Shown here: one piece after another, positions 1 through 13,400 of the stretch
Layout: each line of letters begins with the position of its first letter
Position numbering within the stretch: the stretch's first letter is position 1
Source: Cyanoderma ruficeps
Taxonomy: Eukaryota > Chordata > Aves > Passeriformes > Timaliidae
Length of the DNA: 64,000 nt
Assembly: GCA_008694505.1 (NCBI GenBank)
Contig: VZDJ01000041.1
Location: 5,226,417-5,290,416, forward strand
Direction of reading: 5' to 3'
The notes under the pieces: model-generated
The model's input: only the letters and a program-made list of their open reading frames with translations
Databases searched by the model: none
Told to the model about the DNA's origin: nothing
Position numbers and translations under genes: made by a program

Positions 1-835
1 GAATATGCTGCTGGGCTCGATTACATTTTTCAGATTAGTGCATTGAGTGTTAGTGTCAGGTAATGAACTTAACCTGCCTCTGACGTGTTGGCTTCTTTTG
101 GCTCAAGATAGGCATGGTTGCTTTCCCTGCTTCAGTGTAAAGAGAGGCTGGATGTGGAATGCCATACAAACCTGGACAGGTGACAAGAAAACAGCGTTAG
201 GTGCCAACTACCTTCTCTCTGTCAGGATTAGTGCTTGCTTTTTGTCAGGATGGCTGAACGCATCGTCCTGTGTCTGACTGGCATATTGGGAGGACATAAA
301 CTGAAATAGTGTCCAGACAGGCTGGCAGTTTTTAGGCTCAGGACAGGAAACAGACATAGGGCTACTCTTTCTTAGGTTAAGGAAAGAGCATTGGTCCACA
401 GCTCGCCTTTTCTTGGCACAGCCTGTCCATTTCCAGAATCACTTGCTCCTCCTGTAAGCAGTTTTTCCAGGTATGTGGAAATTAAAGCTCAAACAGTAGT
501 AGATAAAATTGGACAGGCTGCTTGAAGCAGTATCTCCCCCTGTATTGTGCCCAAAACCATCCTGTGGCTATGACAGAGCTCTGCCTGCAGCAGGGAAGAG
601 AAATTAACTCGTGCATCTCCTCCTTAACAACTTCAGCTTTCAGGCTGGTGTTTTAAGAACAACCCCAGCTTCAGTGGGGCTCAAAACTGCCGTCGATCAG
701 GAGCAGCCTCATGAGCTGTTTGGTCATGAGGTGGCAGTTCTGTCCTGAGGTGGGGTGAACAGCTTGGGGGGAGAGTAATAACTCCTTTAGCCATCTGATT
801 TTAATCCCTTACCATATGTGACTTGAAGTCCTTAG

Positions 836-850
836 ATGCCCTCTACTGCC
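836..850 (-). promoter_or_regulatory. Candidate CTCF-like site
   Basis: The minus strand reads GCAGTAGAGGGCA, one mismatch from the CTCF core CCASYAGRKGGCR as I remember it. A 13-base near match is expected by chance at some rate in 64 kb, so this is only a candidate. It lies in otherwise featureless intergenic DNA. Confidence 0.25.
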
Positions 851-3130
851 ATATACCAGAATTAACAGATGGCTCTGTGTAACCAAATTCAGATTTGCTT
901 GTTATTATCTCTCTCTTTATATATGAACAGAGGAGGGGAAATAATATCCATAATTACTACAAAATATGCGAAGTGTTTTATAAAGTGTGAGTTTGGGCTA
1001 GACATATTTTCTGACTTTCAGTGCCATTGCCCTATATTTCAAAATTTAACACTAATTTTAGTAGTCTCTTCGGAGCTCATTTCTCTGATAAATTATTCCT
1101 CTGTGAATAAATGTGATCTGGAAAGATGCCTGAGGCACGGCAGAACTTTTCCTCAGCATTTCATGCCACATGATGCTAGACAGAAGGAAGCTGCAAAACC
1201 TGCTGCTGTAGATCAGACTTTGTTCTGGTGAGGAAGGACAGGATGCATTTAGCCATCAGACATACTTTGTGTAAGACAGAACAGCAGGTACGACTGTACC
1301 TAAAATGGAAGAAGAATGAAATTTCTGTCCCACCTTTGCCTGTGTTATGACAGGTTTTGTGTGCTGGCGGGCACAAAGCCATCCTAAGTCAAACAGAACT
1401 AATCTTGGAGGAAATCACTTGCCAGGCTCTTATGAATCAAGTGGCTCTGTGGTGCTTGAGCTTTAGCTGTGTTGGGTATGTCCACTCCTTTTCCTTCTAT
1501 GAGGAAAAGCCAACAAAACAATCCCACCTTTAATTCCCTGTCCCACGTTCCTATCGCTGATTTGACTGAGTGGGTTTGGTCCAAATTAGCTGCCATATTT
1601 TGTGTACATTTTTAAACATGCCTTACCTTTCCTGAGGAGAGTATTATTTCTGTCTACTCTAGGTGTTTGCTGGTAATGTTACAAATAGAAGCAGGCGTGG
1701 CAGGAGGGACTGTGAGCTTTCCAGTAGAACATGTGACAGCGGGGACCTGCCCCAGGTAAATGGAGGACACACAGGAGGGCCTCTGCCAGGCCGGTAAAAA
1801 GTTTGAGTTCATGAGGGGTGCAGCTTTCACACTGTACTTTCTTTTCCCTCCAGCACAGTCCTCTATTTTCAGATACACTGATCTAGAATATGCTGCTTAC
1901 ATTTTTCAGGAGCTTTTATAATTTTTGCGGAACATAATCTCCAACTAACATAAGTTCATAGCGAAATCTTATTGTGAATGGGGGCTTTGTTCTGGTAGAC
2001 TGTTTTTGAAAATGCCAGGTTATCAGTTAGCCATTGCATAAAAAGCTGAAACATGAATTTGTCCACATGCCTTTGTTTCAGCATATTCATTCCTTCAGTT
2101 CCTTCCCCAGCTTTCTCCAAGAAACATATAGACCTCTTCAAGTCCTCCTGGCAGGTGGGCTATATAATGTTATGGTGGCAAACCTGGAAAGCTTTACCAG
2201 TTTATACCACCCAACAGTGTGGTTCATTGCATGTATTTTTATTAGATCCCCATTTCCCCAATTTCTTTAAGGGCATTTCAATCTTCCAGTGGCTTTTTTT
2301 TCTTTCCCTATCCATCAGGGAGTGAAATCATGTGTCCACAGAATGTAAATAACAGCTGTTTCTACTCAAGTTGTATTTATATGCTTAGCACTTAAAAATA
2401 GCTTATTTCTAGAGGCTTTCACAATCTATTCAAAATTTCTTCTTAGTTAGAGGTACTAGTGAAATGTTAATGAAATCCCTTTGGTCTGGCTGATCAAAAA
2501 GGCACAGCAACAACAATGAAATTCCTCAAATGACTTATCAGTTATGCTTCTGAGTTACACTTCAGCAATCGACTGAAGTTATCTTTTAATCTCCTTGGGC
2601 ATTTTAAGATCAGTTCCTTGGGCTGCTCTAACTGCTCTAAAGGGGCAAAATATGCCAGGTAAGGAGATTAATAGTTAAAAAAAACCTGTGCTGAACTTGT
2701 AGTGTATTTCTAGCAAAATTAATTTATCATACAAGTACAGCTGAACAGAAAAAAAAAAACAACAAACCCCAAAACACCACCTGGCAAGGTATTTTCAAGG
2801 GAACAGCTTATTTGCCAGTGTCACAGATCTTTGAATAAACAAACCCCTTATGCCCTGAGAATAACTGAAAAACAGATCTTTGGTTTTTATACTATTTTCT
2901 CTTGTTGACATTTCATGACCCCTAAAGAGGATACACATTTTTATTTATTGATGCTTAAATGAAGATTCTAAGAATTATGTTCAATTACTGTAGGGTGTTT
3001 TCTTCCAGAAAACTTTGGAAGCTTTTCACCTCATTATTTTGCCAAGTGTGTCAACTTGAACCATTTCTTCAGATTTCTTTGATCCTCTGAAGACTGAAAA
3101 TTACAGAACAATGACATTTAGTAACCTTTG

Positions 3131-3204
3131 GTATGGTTCATTTACTCCAACGTTGACTGTAAGAAGTGTATGGTTCATTTACTCCAATGCTGACGTGTAA
3201 GAAG
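3131..3204. repeat. 37-bp tandem duplication
   Basis: A unit beginning GTATGGTTCATTTACTCCAA occurs at 3131 and again at 3168. The remainder of each unit (CGTTGACTGTAAGAA versus TGCTGACGTGTAAGAA) differs by a few substitutions and a one-base shift. It is a single two-copy direct duplication with modest divergence, so it is not brand new. No gene overlaps it. Confidence 0.85.
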
Positions 3205-6200
3205 ATGCTTGCTCCTCAATCCAGATTTTGTTTGGTGTTACAGAAATGCACTTTCTTCTCTGCATATCTGTTTATTCAGAAGAAAAATACTTTCATTTTT
3301 ACAGGAATCTCAACTGGGGCATCTCTGAACTGGAGACTCTGGACCGGTGACTGAAATTGTTTAGAAAAGACTAATTATGTGTGTGAGTTGCCGTATGTAT
3401 AAGCCTGTGCCAGACTCATTCAGACTTGGTACTCTGAACAGACAAAGGTAATCTAAGATCAGGTCATCTCTAAAAATGCTGTGGGTTCACCCTACCTGAT
3501 TTCAGAGGACAAGCTTGTATTTCTAAATTTAAAAAAAAACCCTGATGCCAAGGACTTATACTAGAAACGTAAGAAGAATATATAGCTTATATTCACAGTA
3601 GATGGGCTAGTTCCCTCTAGAGCAGACTCCCATGTTCACATCCCACAGTCCTCCTTGGACTCTTTTCTGGTGCCCCTCTAGACCCACCACGCAATTCTGA
3701 TTTTTCTGTGTTACCTTTCAGTTTGAAGTTTGTGAAATGATGTGAAACTGTCCTGAGGCCTGTGAGAAGTGTGCTTTCCCAGCACCAGAGGGAGGGTGCA
3801 CGTTGTACGTTCTGGGATGCGGTAAGGTTTGGGGGCAGCCAGCTGGGGTGGTTTAGCAGAGCACATCTTGTGAAGTCAAGCAAGACGTGACCTTGGGAGT
3901 GGTGTTTGGTGCTGTCCCTGCAGCAGTGGGAAGCCATTGCTTTCAGGAGGGCTTGTGGAACAGGATAGGCAATAAGGAGGTGTGGGAGCGGCAGTGGGGG
4001 CCTGAGCTTGCTCCCGGACTGCCACAGTAACAATGTGCCCAGAGGAATCCTGAAGGTCTCCCTGCTGCCTGCACCACCTCCTGGGGTGTGGTAAAGCCCA
4101 GGGTCCTGGTTTCGCCTGGCAGAGTTACACAGGTATTTTCAGTGCAGAATAAATGCAGCACTGTTAAAGAAATAGAAGGCTTTTCCTGCATAGTTTGCAC
4201 GAAGTCCTGAGATAAAATCTTGGTCGTATTGAAACAAAACACTCACTGAGTTCTAACGATTCAAGCTTTTGTCCCTGGACTGGACAAGACCCGGCTAAGC
4301 ACTGCGAAGGTACTAACCACTGCTGCTCGTCTCTTCACAGGCCACTGTGTCACCTTTCAGCCTTACCAGTGGCCTCTCAGGGCTCACTTCAAATCTTTCT
4401 CCAGCAACTATGGCCATATAAAGTCAGTGAATTATAACCCCATGCAGCCAACACACAGCGCATTTCTTTCAGTATTTTAATACAACTATATGCTCTAGAA
4501 AGGGAATTTCTCTGTAATTTTCCTTACCTCTGCTTATGATGAATTTCTCGTGGATTTTATTTGCTCTGTACTTCTACTCTGGATAGGAAATCCTTTTTTC
4601 TTAATCTAGTTCTAAATTTTGTGGAACTGGCTACCACCCTGTTATTCCATCACCAATGCCTGGATTTTAACTGTAGGAAAAATGGCATGGGGGAAAGGGA
4701 ATTCTGTAAACACCTATTCTTGGAAAATAACAAATGAACCCATACTGACACCAGTCGGTATTAAAAATTACAAAATAAAATTCAAAAAAGATATGAAGCC
4801 TTATGTTAGTTACACCAACCAAAGGTTAACTAATTAAAGGTCAAGGAAATCTTCCTAGCATTTGTTTATTATTCAATAGAAACCATCAGTTTGTCTTAAC
4901 TAAAGCAAAGGTGAAGACCACTCCTGCAGCACAGCTCTGATGCAGTGTAACTCCTTCAGATGCTGACTTCAGAAAAACAGTACTTAGCACATTATTTTTT
5001 TAAACAAATCAAACACATTTGAATGAGAAACTAGCAGTGTTTAAGACAAGAACTTCAGCTTGGTACTAATGACTAGGAGTGTTTAAGAAACACTAATCTT
5101 TGCATAAAACTATTAAGCTCTGTTTTGTTACCTTTAGTGAGTAGGAAATACACGTCTGTACAGGAAGGTCATGCTTCAATAGTTTCATCTCTTACTTAGG
5201 TTAATTTTTATTCAACATGGTAATGGCTTAGTGCAATAACTTTTCAATGTTTAAATTAATTTTTCTCTGTAACTTTCATGGTCTACATTTTGTTAGTTTT
5301 AGCAGAAGAGATGCTAAAAAAAGTTCTTGCAGTTTTTTTTTTTTAAATCATCTCACATTTTGCTGGTAGGGAGATCCTTTTGCTGAGGAATTAAACTTTG
5401 GTAGCAGTCAAAACTGGTCCTATTTAAAAAGGTAAACTGTCTGTGACCTGACACTGTTTTTCATCTTGACAAGCAGTAAAGCTGAATATAAGCACAACTT
5501 TTTTCTGTGGTTCTGTTTCATAAAGACCAGTTGGCAAAGCTTCCTTAATTCTATTGGCTGTGCCAACATCTTGTCTCTACATAACGAAAAACTTTGTGAT
5601 ACATTGCTTATCACTTCTCACCTACATCATGACCCTTAGTAAAGCGACATGCCAGGCCAGGCCAAAAACTTCTACTTCTCTAGAAGCCATGAGATGCAAA
5701 GTTGCTGACCAGACATATTTAGTTCATGCAGTTTCCACATACCTGCCACGGTCTGATCTGCAGTGTTCCAACAGCTGTAGTTACACACAGTGGAACTAAC
5801 ATTCTGTATCATTTGTATTTAAAGTTTCAGATAATTCCGTGCAAATTGCCCAGTAAATCATAATTTATCATGTTTGTTTTTGTAGAAGTACCTGAAGATA
5901 ACAGTTGAAATCACAGGCTCATTTCAATAGAGGTGCCAGAAAGATACATAACTAACTGTCTTATTTCTCCAAACAGCTTATTATTTTTAGCATTAGAGGG
6001 TTGATTAAATACAAGAAGGTGAGATTAAAATCCCATAAACAGTGTACATTTACAAATTAAATGGGTGTGAATTACTCTATATAGAAAACCAAGATTACAG
6101 ATTACTATATACAGATTACTTGAAGGCTAGCAGAAACACCAAAAATGGTTTTATCTGAATTTTAAGAGTATTTTGCCTAGATGCACTCCTAAATTTAAAA

Positions 6201-7071
6201 AAAAAAAGAGAGAAAGGCCCCAATATAGATATTTGAATCTGATCTTCATCCTCCCTTCACAGAAAAGGAAAATGCATCTCCAGAGAACAACTATGTGACG
6301 TATTCTAGACAATAAAACATTAAAATGTTCAACTGCCTTGTACCTGTATTTTTTCTGTGCCAACTGACCATAAGGGGAGGCTGTGAAGATTAACTCAAGT
6401 TTAGATGTCTAATTAGTATCTGTCTCAATCTTGGAGATAACCCAAACTTTTATGTATTGGAGGTACACAATTTATTCCTTTATACTGGTGGCTAGTGTGT
6501 TTGCTCTAGGTCAATTTTGTTATATTGTAGCATTAAAATAAAATATACAGATGAGGAATGCAGTCCACATCTATTTGATCTCTCCATTTTATAACTTTGC
6601 ATTGGCTTTGCGGATGGAACGAGCATGTGAGAAATTACAGCAGAGAAGCTTCTAAAATTCATAGACTGGAATAACTGAAATGCAGTGCTGGCTTTAACAA
6701 GCAGTCGGTACTTTGACTTCTAATGACCTGCCACAATGATTTATTGTGGTACAGCAGAATTTGGACATGACAGATGAAGTTCAGACCTATTACAACAGCA
6801 GCAAGAGAGAAGTTTCCTATAGAACTTAATAGCTGGAGGGGTGGGGAGGGATGGAAGGATGGGTGGGCAGATGGGCAGGTGGGTAACCACGGCCTCCACT
6901 GTAGTCATGGGGAAGTGAAACAAAGTCTGACACTTGTCACATGGATCCCATTACTGCCCCACGGTCGACTCATTTTTTCCTCAGACTGGGATGATGTAGC
7001 TTTTCCTTGTCTCTGAGACACCCTACATCAACTAGAGCAAACAGGCAAAAAACCCTTGAAACCCAAGCCCT

Positions 7072-7260
7072 TTGGGAGGTGCTAGGGAGCTCCTTTCCCC
7101 GCAGTACTCCCGGGTGTCCCTAACGGAGCAGCCCAGGCCCCCTCTCGGGGTTCACGCTGCCGCAGCGCCCGGCGCGGTCCGGCCCTGTGCGGTGCTGCCT
7201 CCCGGCGGTGCCAACACAGCCTGCACACAGCGCCCGCGGCGCACGCCGCAGGAAAAACCG
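7072..7260. promoter_or_regulatory. Orphan GC-rich, CpG-dense block
   Basis: About 190 bp is sharply more GC-rich than its flanks and contains roughly two dozen CpG dinucleotides, with runs such as GCCCGGCGCGGTCCGGCCC. CpGs are depleted elsewhere in the intergenic DNA, so this looks like a small CpG island. No exon of a known gene abuts it. A CR1 fragment begins about 120 bp downstream. It could be an unannotated promoter (for example of a noncoding RNA), an enhancer-type island, or the GC-rich part of an unrecognised repeat. The open frame across it (7072-7524) runs into the CR1 and is not credible as a protein. Confidence 0.45.
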
Positions 7261-7377
7261 TCTCACAAACATCCGTTTTGTTTCAATCCGGGGATAGTTA
7301 GAAGAGGGAAAAGAATTGTTTGCACTGAGGCACCAAGATTAATTGAACTGCGATTTAAACGGTTCGAATTCCTGTTC

Positions 7378-7535
7378 GGGAGCACTGGAACAGGCTGCCC
7401 AAGGAGGTTGTGGAGTTTTTTCCTCTGTAGACATTCCAAATGCACCTTGCTACGTACCTGCCTTAGCAAAAACGCTGGACAATATGATCTCCAGAGATTC
7501 CTTCCAGACCTAACACTTCTGTGATTCTGTGAATT
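7378..7535 (+). mobile_element. CR1 LINE 3'-end fragment
   Basis: The stretch has the usual order of CR1 3' sequence: AGCACTGGAACAGGCTGCCC, GAGGTTGTGGAGT, GATCTCCAGAGATTCCTTCC, then the terminal GTGATTCTGTGAAT. It is a 5'-truncated copy of about 160 bp, the normal fate of CR1 insertions, with clear divergence from the remembered consensus. It has no coding capacity. Confidence 0.85.
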
Positions 7536-10306
7536 AAGGGCAACATTTTTGATACGTGACAAAGTTTTCAAACGGCATGCAGAACAAGAAAGGCCTGAGG
7601 AGACTTTTAGTGAGACATTTTAAAAAACAAAAATCCCTCAGTAAGATGTACCCAACTTACTGCGCAATGACCCTAAGACGAACACTCTGGAGCACTCAAT
7701 AGCTACTAGATACAAAGCCAATGGCTAAGTGCCAAACTTGGACACAAAGTGCCAGAATAGACTCAACATTGCAAATTTTATGCAACTTAAGTTTTAAATT
7801 ACAAAGAGCAATGGCACCAGAAAACAAATCCCAAACTAACTTTCAATTTTTTTTTTCTGCATAGAAGCGGAAAAATAACCAAGTGGATGAATTCTGAATT
7901 CCAAGTTTTCAAGTGAAGAGAAACAAAGACAGTTGTTTAGTTGTTTCAGACCTAGAAAACCAAGAAGAGAGCTTCAGATTACTGTGAGAGTTATATTTTA
8001 ATTATGTCATGCCTCGGGTAACCCAGGAAAAATATTTAGTAAAAGAAAACACAATAACATTGAAAGCAGCAGCACAATGCAGGGAAAGATTTTAAAATAC
8101 CAGTGTCACGAATTAATAACAGAAGGGCACAGGGTACATGTAGTGAACATGTGTTTTAGACAGTTTCCAGCCACTGGTCAGAAGAGGAAGTACTTTAAAG
8201 ATAGCAGCCAAGCACGTCATAGATTTTTAGCTCTCAAAATGCCTGAAAAGCATCCAAAAGCATTTGGGAAACTTTGTGAAATCCAGTATTTCTACAGTGA
8301 TTGTGGATGTTTGATCACAAACAGGGTCTGACAGGCAAGAAGAGACAAATGTCATAACAGAAGATTTCTCTGTAAAGCAAAATTTCTTAGCAGCATCAGG
8401 CAGCAATGAGCAAAAATATGAGGAAAAGAATGGGGGAAAATAGTTTTAAGTTTAAATTAGTCCAAGGATATCTGTTCTTACACTGAAGTCAAATGGTGAC
8501 AAATTAGGTCTCAGCTTTCCAAAAATAAAGGGGAATCAATTTTATGCATTGGAACATAACAGAACACTACACAAGATGTAAGCTCACTTATACACTGGAG
8601 TTCTTACCAGGCACCACAAACTGATGAAAACACTGAAATTTGTTGTACTACAAATTATTACAATCTATTTAAAAAAGGTATATTCCAGGCAGAAAAAGCC
8701 ACGATTATGTTCATGTGATTGAACTTACAGAGTTAAACAGCCATCCTTCACAGGGACCCCACAGACATTACTCCACAGCAGCAGACTTACTATGTGAGCA
8801 ACACACCATTAATAGGGAGCCAAAGTCACTTCGCTGATGTTGGCTTGAGCATGGACTCTGATATAAGCACACCAGAGTGAAGGAGCAAAATTATTTCACG
8901 CTCTGCCATGATAAAGCATTATCAGCTACCCAGCGTTCAGAGTTAAAAAACGCACTGGTACTAGTTTTCCATAAAAATTTCCACAAGTATTTAACAGCAG
9001 TCTTTTTACAGACATCCAACATTGCTTTTTTCACAAATAAAGGATGTTCAAGGGAAAAAAGGTAGTATTCAGTAGTATCTTTAGGAACTAACAGTTTCTC
9101 AACTGAGAAGATGAGTGGTACTCAAATTCTAGCAAAACCTGCAGAAAACGCATGCAGGCAAAATGACACCAGACTACAGAAGAAACAAACCCCTTCCTAG
9201 GTTATCCAAAGTGCTTTGGAAGGGAAATGCAATAAAAATGTATGATGTACATGAGATAATTATTTCCTGATTATTTAGAAGGATCTACTAAGAAGGCTTT
9301 ATGAAGTCACTGGGATCTCTGCAGCAGCACAATGTTCCAAGCAGCCCTTTCTATCAGAGGGCTGATGCCTAAACTGTAGACTGGAACAAAGGCTTTTTTT
9401 CCTTTTCCTGAAAGAAAAAAAATGCTACATGACATAGAATATTACAAGAGGAAGAACATTTAAGCACTACAAAATGCTAAAGCAATGAAGTAGAATCAGA
9501 CAGCTTTTTTTAATTTAAAGCATTTTATGTAACACAGGGTCAATCTTTCCTCCTTGGTATGCTACAAAGAGCAGTGATTACCTTGCTCGTATAAACAACT
9601 TCTAATGTGCTACAGCTATTCCAACTTATGTATGAACACAGCTTCCTCACTAAGTGGTAGCTGGAATGGGATTATACAAACAAAAAATCCCCCACGAACC
9701 ACAAATGCACACAGAAGTTCTCAGATATTTGAGAAGGCTGGATGATTTAGAAGGGCAAGTTACTTGTCTCGGATGCTAAAAATTAACCAAGTTGGCCAGT
9801 TTTCCATACACAACAATAGGCTTAAATACAATCACTTGGCTGAGGAAGAATTAAGCATGGAACCAGGTATTTTGCAAGTGTAACAGAAGGAAAACTATTT
9901 AATTGTTTTCACAAATACCTCATATAATATTTTTCATAAATACTATTTCATTAATACTTCAGTATTCAAGCTCATCTGCAGTTACAATTCCTAAAGAAAA
10001 AAAAGTTCTATCCCACTCAAAACCACCAAACCTGAACATGTCCATTTCTAGACTTCCCATTTTGACACAAGACTTGTATGGATTCACTTGACCAATGGTG
10101 AGCCTCTGACCTCTTGAATTTAATCAGAGTACTCCATCCCTGTTACATCCTGTTCTAAGACTAGTCCATTTGCTGACCAGGAATGCGCAACTGCCTTCAC
10201 TGACTCCCTGTTTTGTCAGTGCCATTTCGTTGTTTTTAGTAGAAAATAACAGTCAAATCATATCAATCATGTTCTGTTAGAGCCAAACATGTCACTTTCT
10301 GTAACT
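7536..10306. other. Intergenic sequence 3' of MRPL42
   Basis: I find no coding exon, structured RNA or recognisable repeat. The sequence is AT-rich with scattered A-tracts. The 84- and 62-codon open frames at 8077, 8877 and 9903 lack homology I recognise. A longer MRPL42 3'UTR form could extend into the right end of this interval. Confidence 0.55.
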
Positions 10307-10361
10307 TTTATTTCCAACCAAAATTAACAGCAAAGTCCTGATGAACAAGAAGTTATCTTCC
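10307..10361 (-). terminator. MRPL42: MRPL42 3'UTR with proximal poly(A) signal
   Basis: On the minus strand an AATAAA hexamer (plus-strand TTTATT at 10307-10312) lies about 50 nt after the MRPL42 stop codon. It is the nearest canonical signal, so cleavage could occur shortly below 10300. Later, more distal sites cannot be excluded. Confidence 0.45.
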
Positions 10362-10407
10362 TTATCGGTCTTTAGGAGGATTAGGATTCTTGCGTCTTCT
10401 GTGATAC
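10362..10407 (-). CDS. MRPL42: MRPL42 last coding exon
   Basis: The exon follows a TTTTAG acceptor. Its first base completes the Gln codon split with the previous exon. It encodes 14 further residues, rich in Arg, Lys, Asn and Pro and ending KDR, then TAA at 10364-10362. Confidence 0.96.
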
Positions 10408-13400
10408 CTAAAAGAAAAAAATAAGGTTGCAGTGAGTGCAACCCGTGGACAGCCTTTATCTTCATGGCATTTCTGCCCCCAGTGAGTGATCTGAGGTTAC
10501 ACAAGGAAGTGAAAAACAAGATACACAAGCAAATCCATCACCACTCATTAGATGTCATCTCTGTTGTTTGTGGAGTTACGAGTTACATAATGCTACTCAT
10601 CTCTATTGGTACATCTGCTACAAGCACGCAATAATCCAATCAGTTCTACAGCTGAATAGGCACAAAGGCTGCTGTTTATTCTTAATCCTTTGTGTGAAGT
10701 TAATTTTATTACATAGTCAGCCTTCCCTTTGGCTAAAATGATTACTATAGAACAAAGATGTTCAAAGGAGCTGTGCCAGACTGTATGTTAAATAGTGTAA
10801 TATTTTCCAGAAAAACTAAAAAACAAATTCTTCAGAACAAAAAATGATCCATACTTTCCTTTTAATTATGCATGCTAAACAAGGCAGATCCTGTCTGATC
10901 TTCACTAAAAGTGACAGCTACCCTTTGGTCATAAAAGTCCTACCATTCCATTCCTTATATCTACTCCCAAAGCATATTAATTAAAAAGTTTTCTGTGGAC
11001 AACAACAACAAAAAAATTGCCTGTATTATGTCTCCAGAGCTATAAAATTAGCAGCTATTGAAAAATGGCATAACATGGAGTGGAAGGGAGTAACACACAC
11101 CAGAATGCTGCTTGTTTACATTAGTATACCTGAGTGTCCAGAGTTCCTCTTTAAGCTCAGTCATGTATGCATGCACCTGTTTCTGAATATAAGGCACACC
11201 AAACAGCATTTTTCATCATTCCAAATGAAAGACCTCTACTACTCTTGAGAATCATCCCATTGAGGTTGCTAAGGAGTAGGCAATGCACGTTTCCAAGCTG
11301 TATTTGGTTATGTCCATTGAGGGTATTTTACATACTGGATTCTGTTATGGAACTTTAATAAATGACTCAAAGCAGTAGCTAACTGGATGTATGAGAAATT
11401 TCTACACTGTCACATATTTTACAGAAAAAAAAAGTGGCAAAGTCTATCAAAGGAGCAATGTTAACAAAACCTCCTCATTAAATACAGTTTTCCGTTTACC
11501 CAACACTGCATTGAAAATTGAGGTATCTTGTCTGAAATGACTTATCCTAGGTTGAATCTGGTCATTAAATTATTTCTGTATTTCCCTTTACTTCCAAAAG
11601 GAACAAACAAATCGAAAAGAAAATACTTACTGTCCCACAGGATACCAGCGATGTTTTGTTGTGTAAAACATTTTGCTGAGCTCTTCAATTGTAGGACCTC
11701 TACTGTTCTTTAGCTCTTTTTCATTCAATCTGGATTTTAAAACTTGATCAAGGTTTTCTTCTTTATTATTCACTGGATCTGGCCGCGGTATGGGCTAGCA
11801 AAACAGTAATGTATATATATGTCCTGTTTCTCCTTGTTTTATTTAATTGAGAAAGTCAACAAGTCAACCTACCTAAGAGTCATCTGTAATGCTATCTAAC
11901 AGCTGAAACCAAAACAATGCAGAAAAATACCTGCAATTGCACTGGCTGTTTATTGTTCCCACCTTCCCACTCCAAATGAAACCACACCACCATGGAGCAG
12001 GTGTCTAGACACATCTATTTACCCTAGGTGCTACAGCTGATGACCCTACCCCTAAAACCAGCATTCTTGCAGTTGTTATGGCAAATCTCAATCTTAAAAT
12101 ACACTAGCTGAGTCATCAGCTTCAGTTCTACTAACAAAAAAGTATCCACGCTATTCCCAGCCATAATTTTATTCATAGCAAGCATCATTATTGCTAAAAA
12201 TCTTTGAGAAGACGTACCTTTGAGAAGAATGTCACTTCCTAATTTTTAATGCAACAGGTAAGATCAAGTTGTCTGCTTTCAATTGGAAATGCAGCTACTA
12301 CCACTATTACAAATATTTTTCCTTGTTTTAGCCTTTTACACTTGTTTTTCTTGAGGCATGTGCAACTGACAGACTTAAAAATACTGCTACGTAATTTGCA
12401 GGCAAAAGTGCAAAAATGGTTTAGGTTTCAATGGAGAATTTTCACATCGGGTACTTCAGCAACGCAGCTGCTAGCTGCAGTATTTTACTAGCACAGGAGA
12501 ACTGGAAATTCAAACAAAAAGTGTACACTACAAAAATTTTTCTAGGTGTTAAACCACAACACTAGATTTGCTTTTGTCAATGTAAAAAACACACTGAAAG
12601 TACTACTGATAGATAAAAATCAATATTTAAAGTTCTTAGTGGCTTTTATGAACTCATGATGAATGGAATTTAAAATTCAACTTGAAATAGTAGCAGCAGT
12701 ATTTCTTTGTATTCTCTTGCTCAGTAGGACATGTGAGCCATAACCTGCATTCCAATCACCCTCCAATTACCCATGTAGACAGATGCTATTTTCTCTGTAG
12801 TGCACACATCTTTAGTGCCTTGTTTAATTCTACTGGAGCTACTGTGATATCTGAGCTTTTCTCACTCTGCAACCTTCCCTCAATTCAACTAAGAGTAAAT
12901 TCCTCCTTGTGGCAGCAGCTATATTCATCAGTCATTTACTTCACAGATGGGCTGATCACATACTAAAAAGTCTTTCAAACTAAAAAAGAGGCTCTAAAGA
13001 CTCAAACCTATGAACTACTAAATGCATTTACAAGAAATATAAATGTGCACACTTGGACATACTTTTGTATGCTCATATGGAATCTCAAGCGAGGGGTGGT
13101 AGCAGACAATTGTCTTCAAATCGGATGTCACTGCAAGTTCCACTTTGCTATAAAAATAAAAAAAAGCTCATAACTTTCAGAAGTACTGAACAACTGAGCA
13201 GCGCATGTATCAAAGAAAACTGTATTTGCATTTATGAATCTTAATAATCTTCTATAAAATAAGGGGCATAAATATTTGATCCGAACTTCCAATTTTTTGT
13301 TTCCTCAGCCATCTTCCTTTTTCTTTTTTGATGGAGAGGAAAAAAGGGCTAAAATAAATTATTAAAATAGCTGGAAATATGAGTTAAAAAAAATCTTAAA

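Larger units (their letters stand above)
1..7071. other. Intergenic sequence, MRPL42-distal side
   Basis: I see no coding gene here on either strand. The open frames are short, lack splice structure and resemble no family I know. By human synteny this is the interval between MRPL42 and SOCS2. The base composition is AT-rich and ordinary. Two small items are listed separately: a 37-bp tandem duplication at 3131-3204 and a CTCF-like site near 836-850. Regulatory elements could be present without being visible by eye. Confidence 0.6.

Noticed and set aside
7361..7372. GGTTCGAATTCC as a tRNA B box
   Set aside because: No matching A box or cloverleaf can be folded around it.
7072..7524. 150-codon frame over the GC-rich block
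   Set aside because: It crosses from the GC-rich block into a CR1 fragment and has low-information composition.
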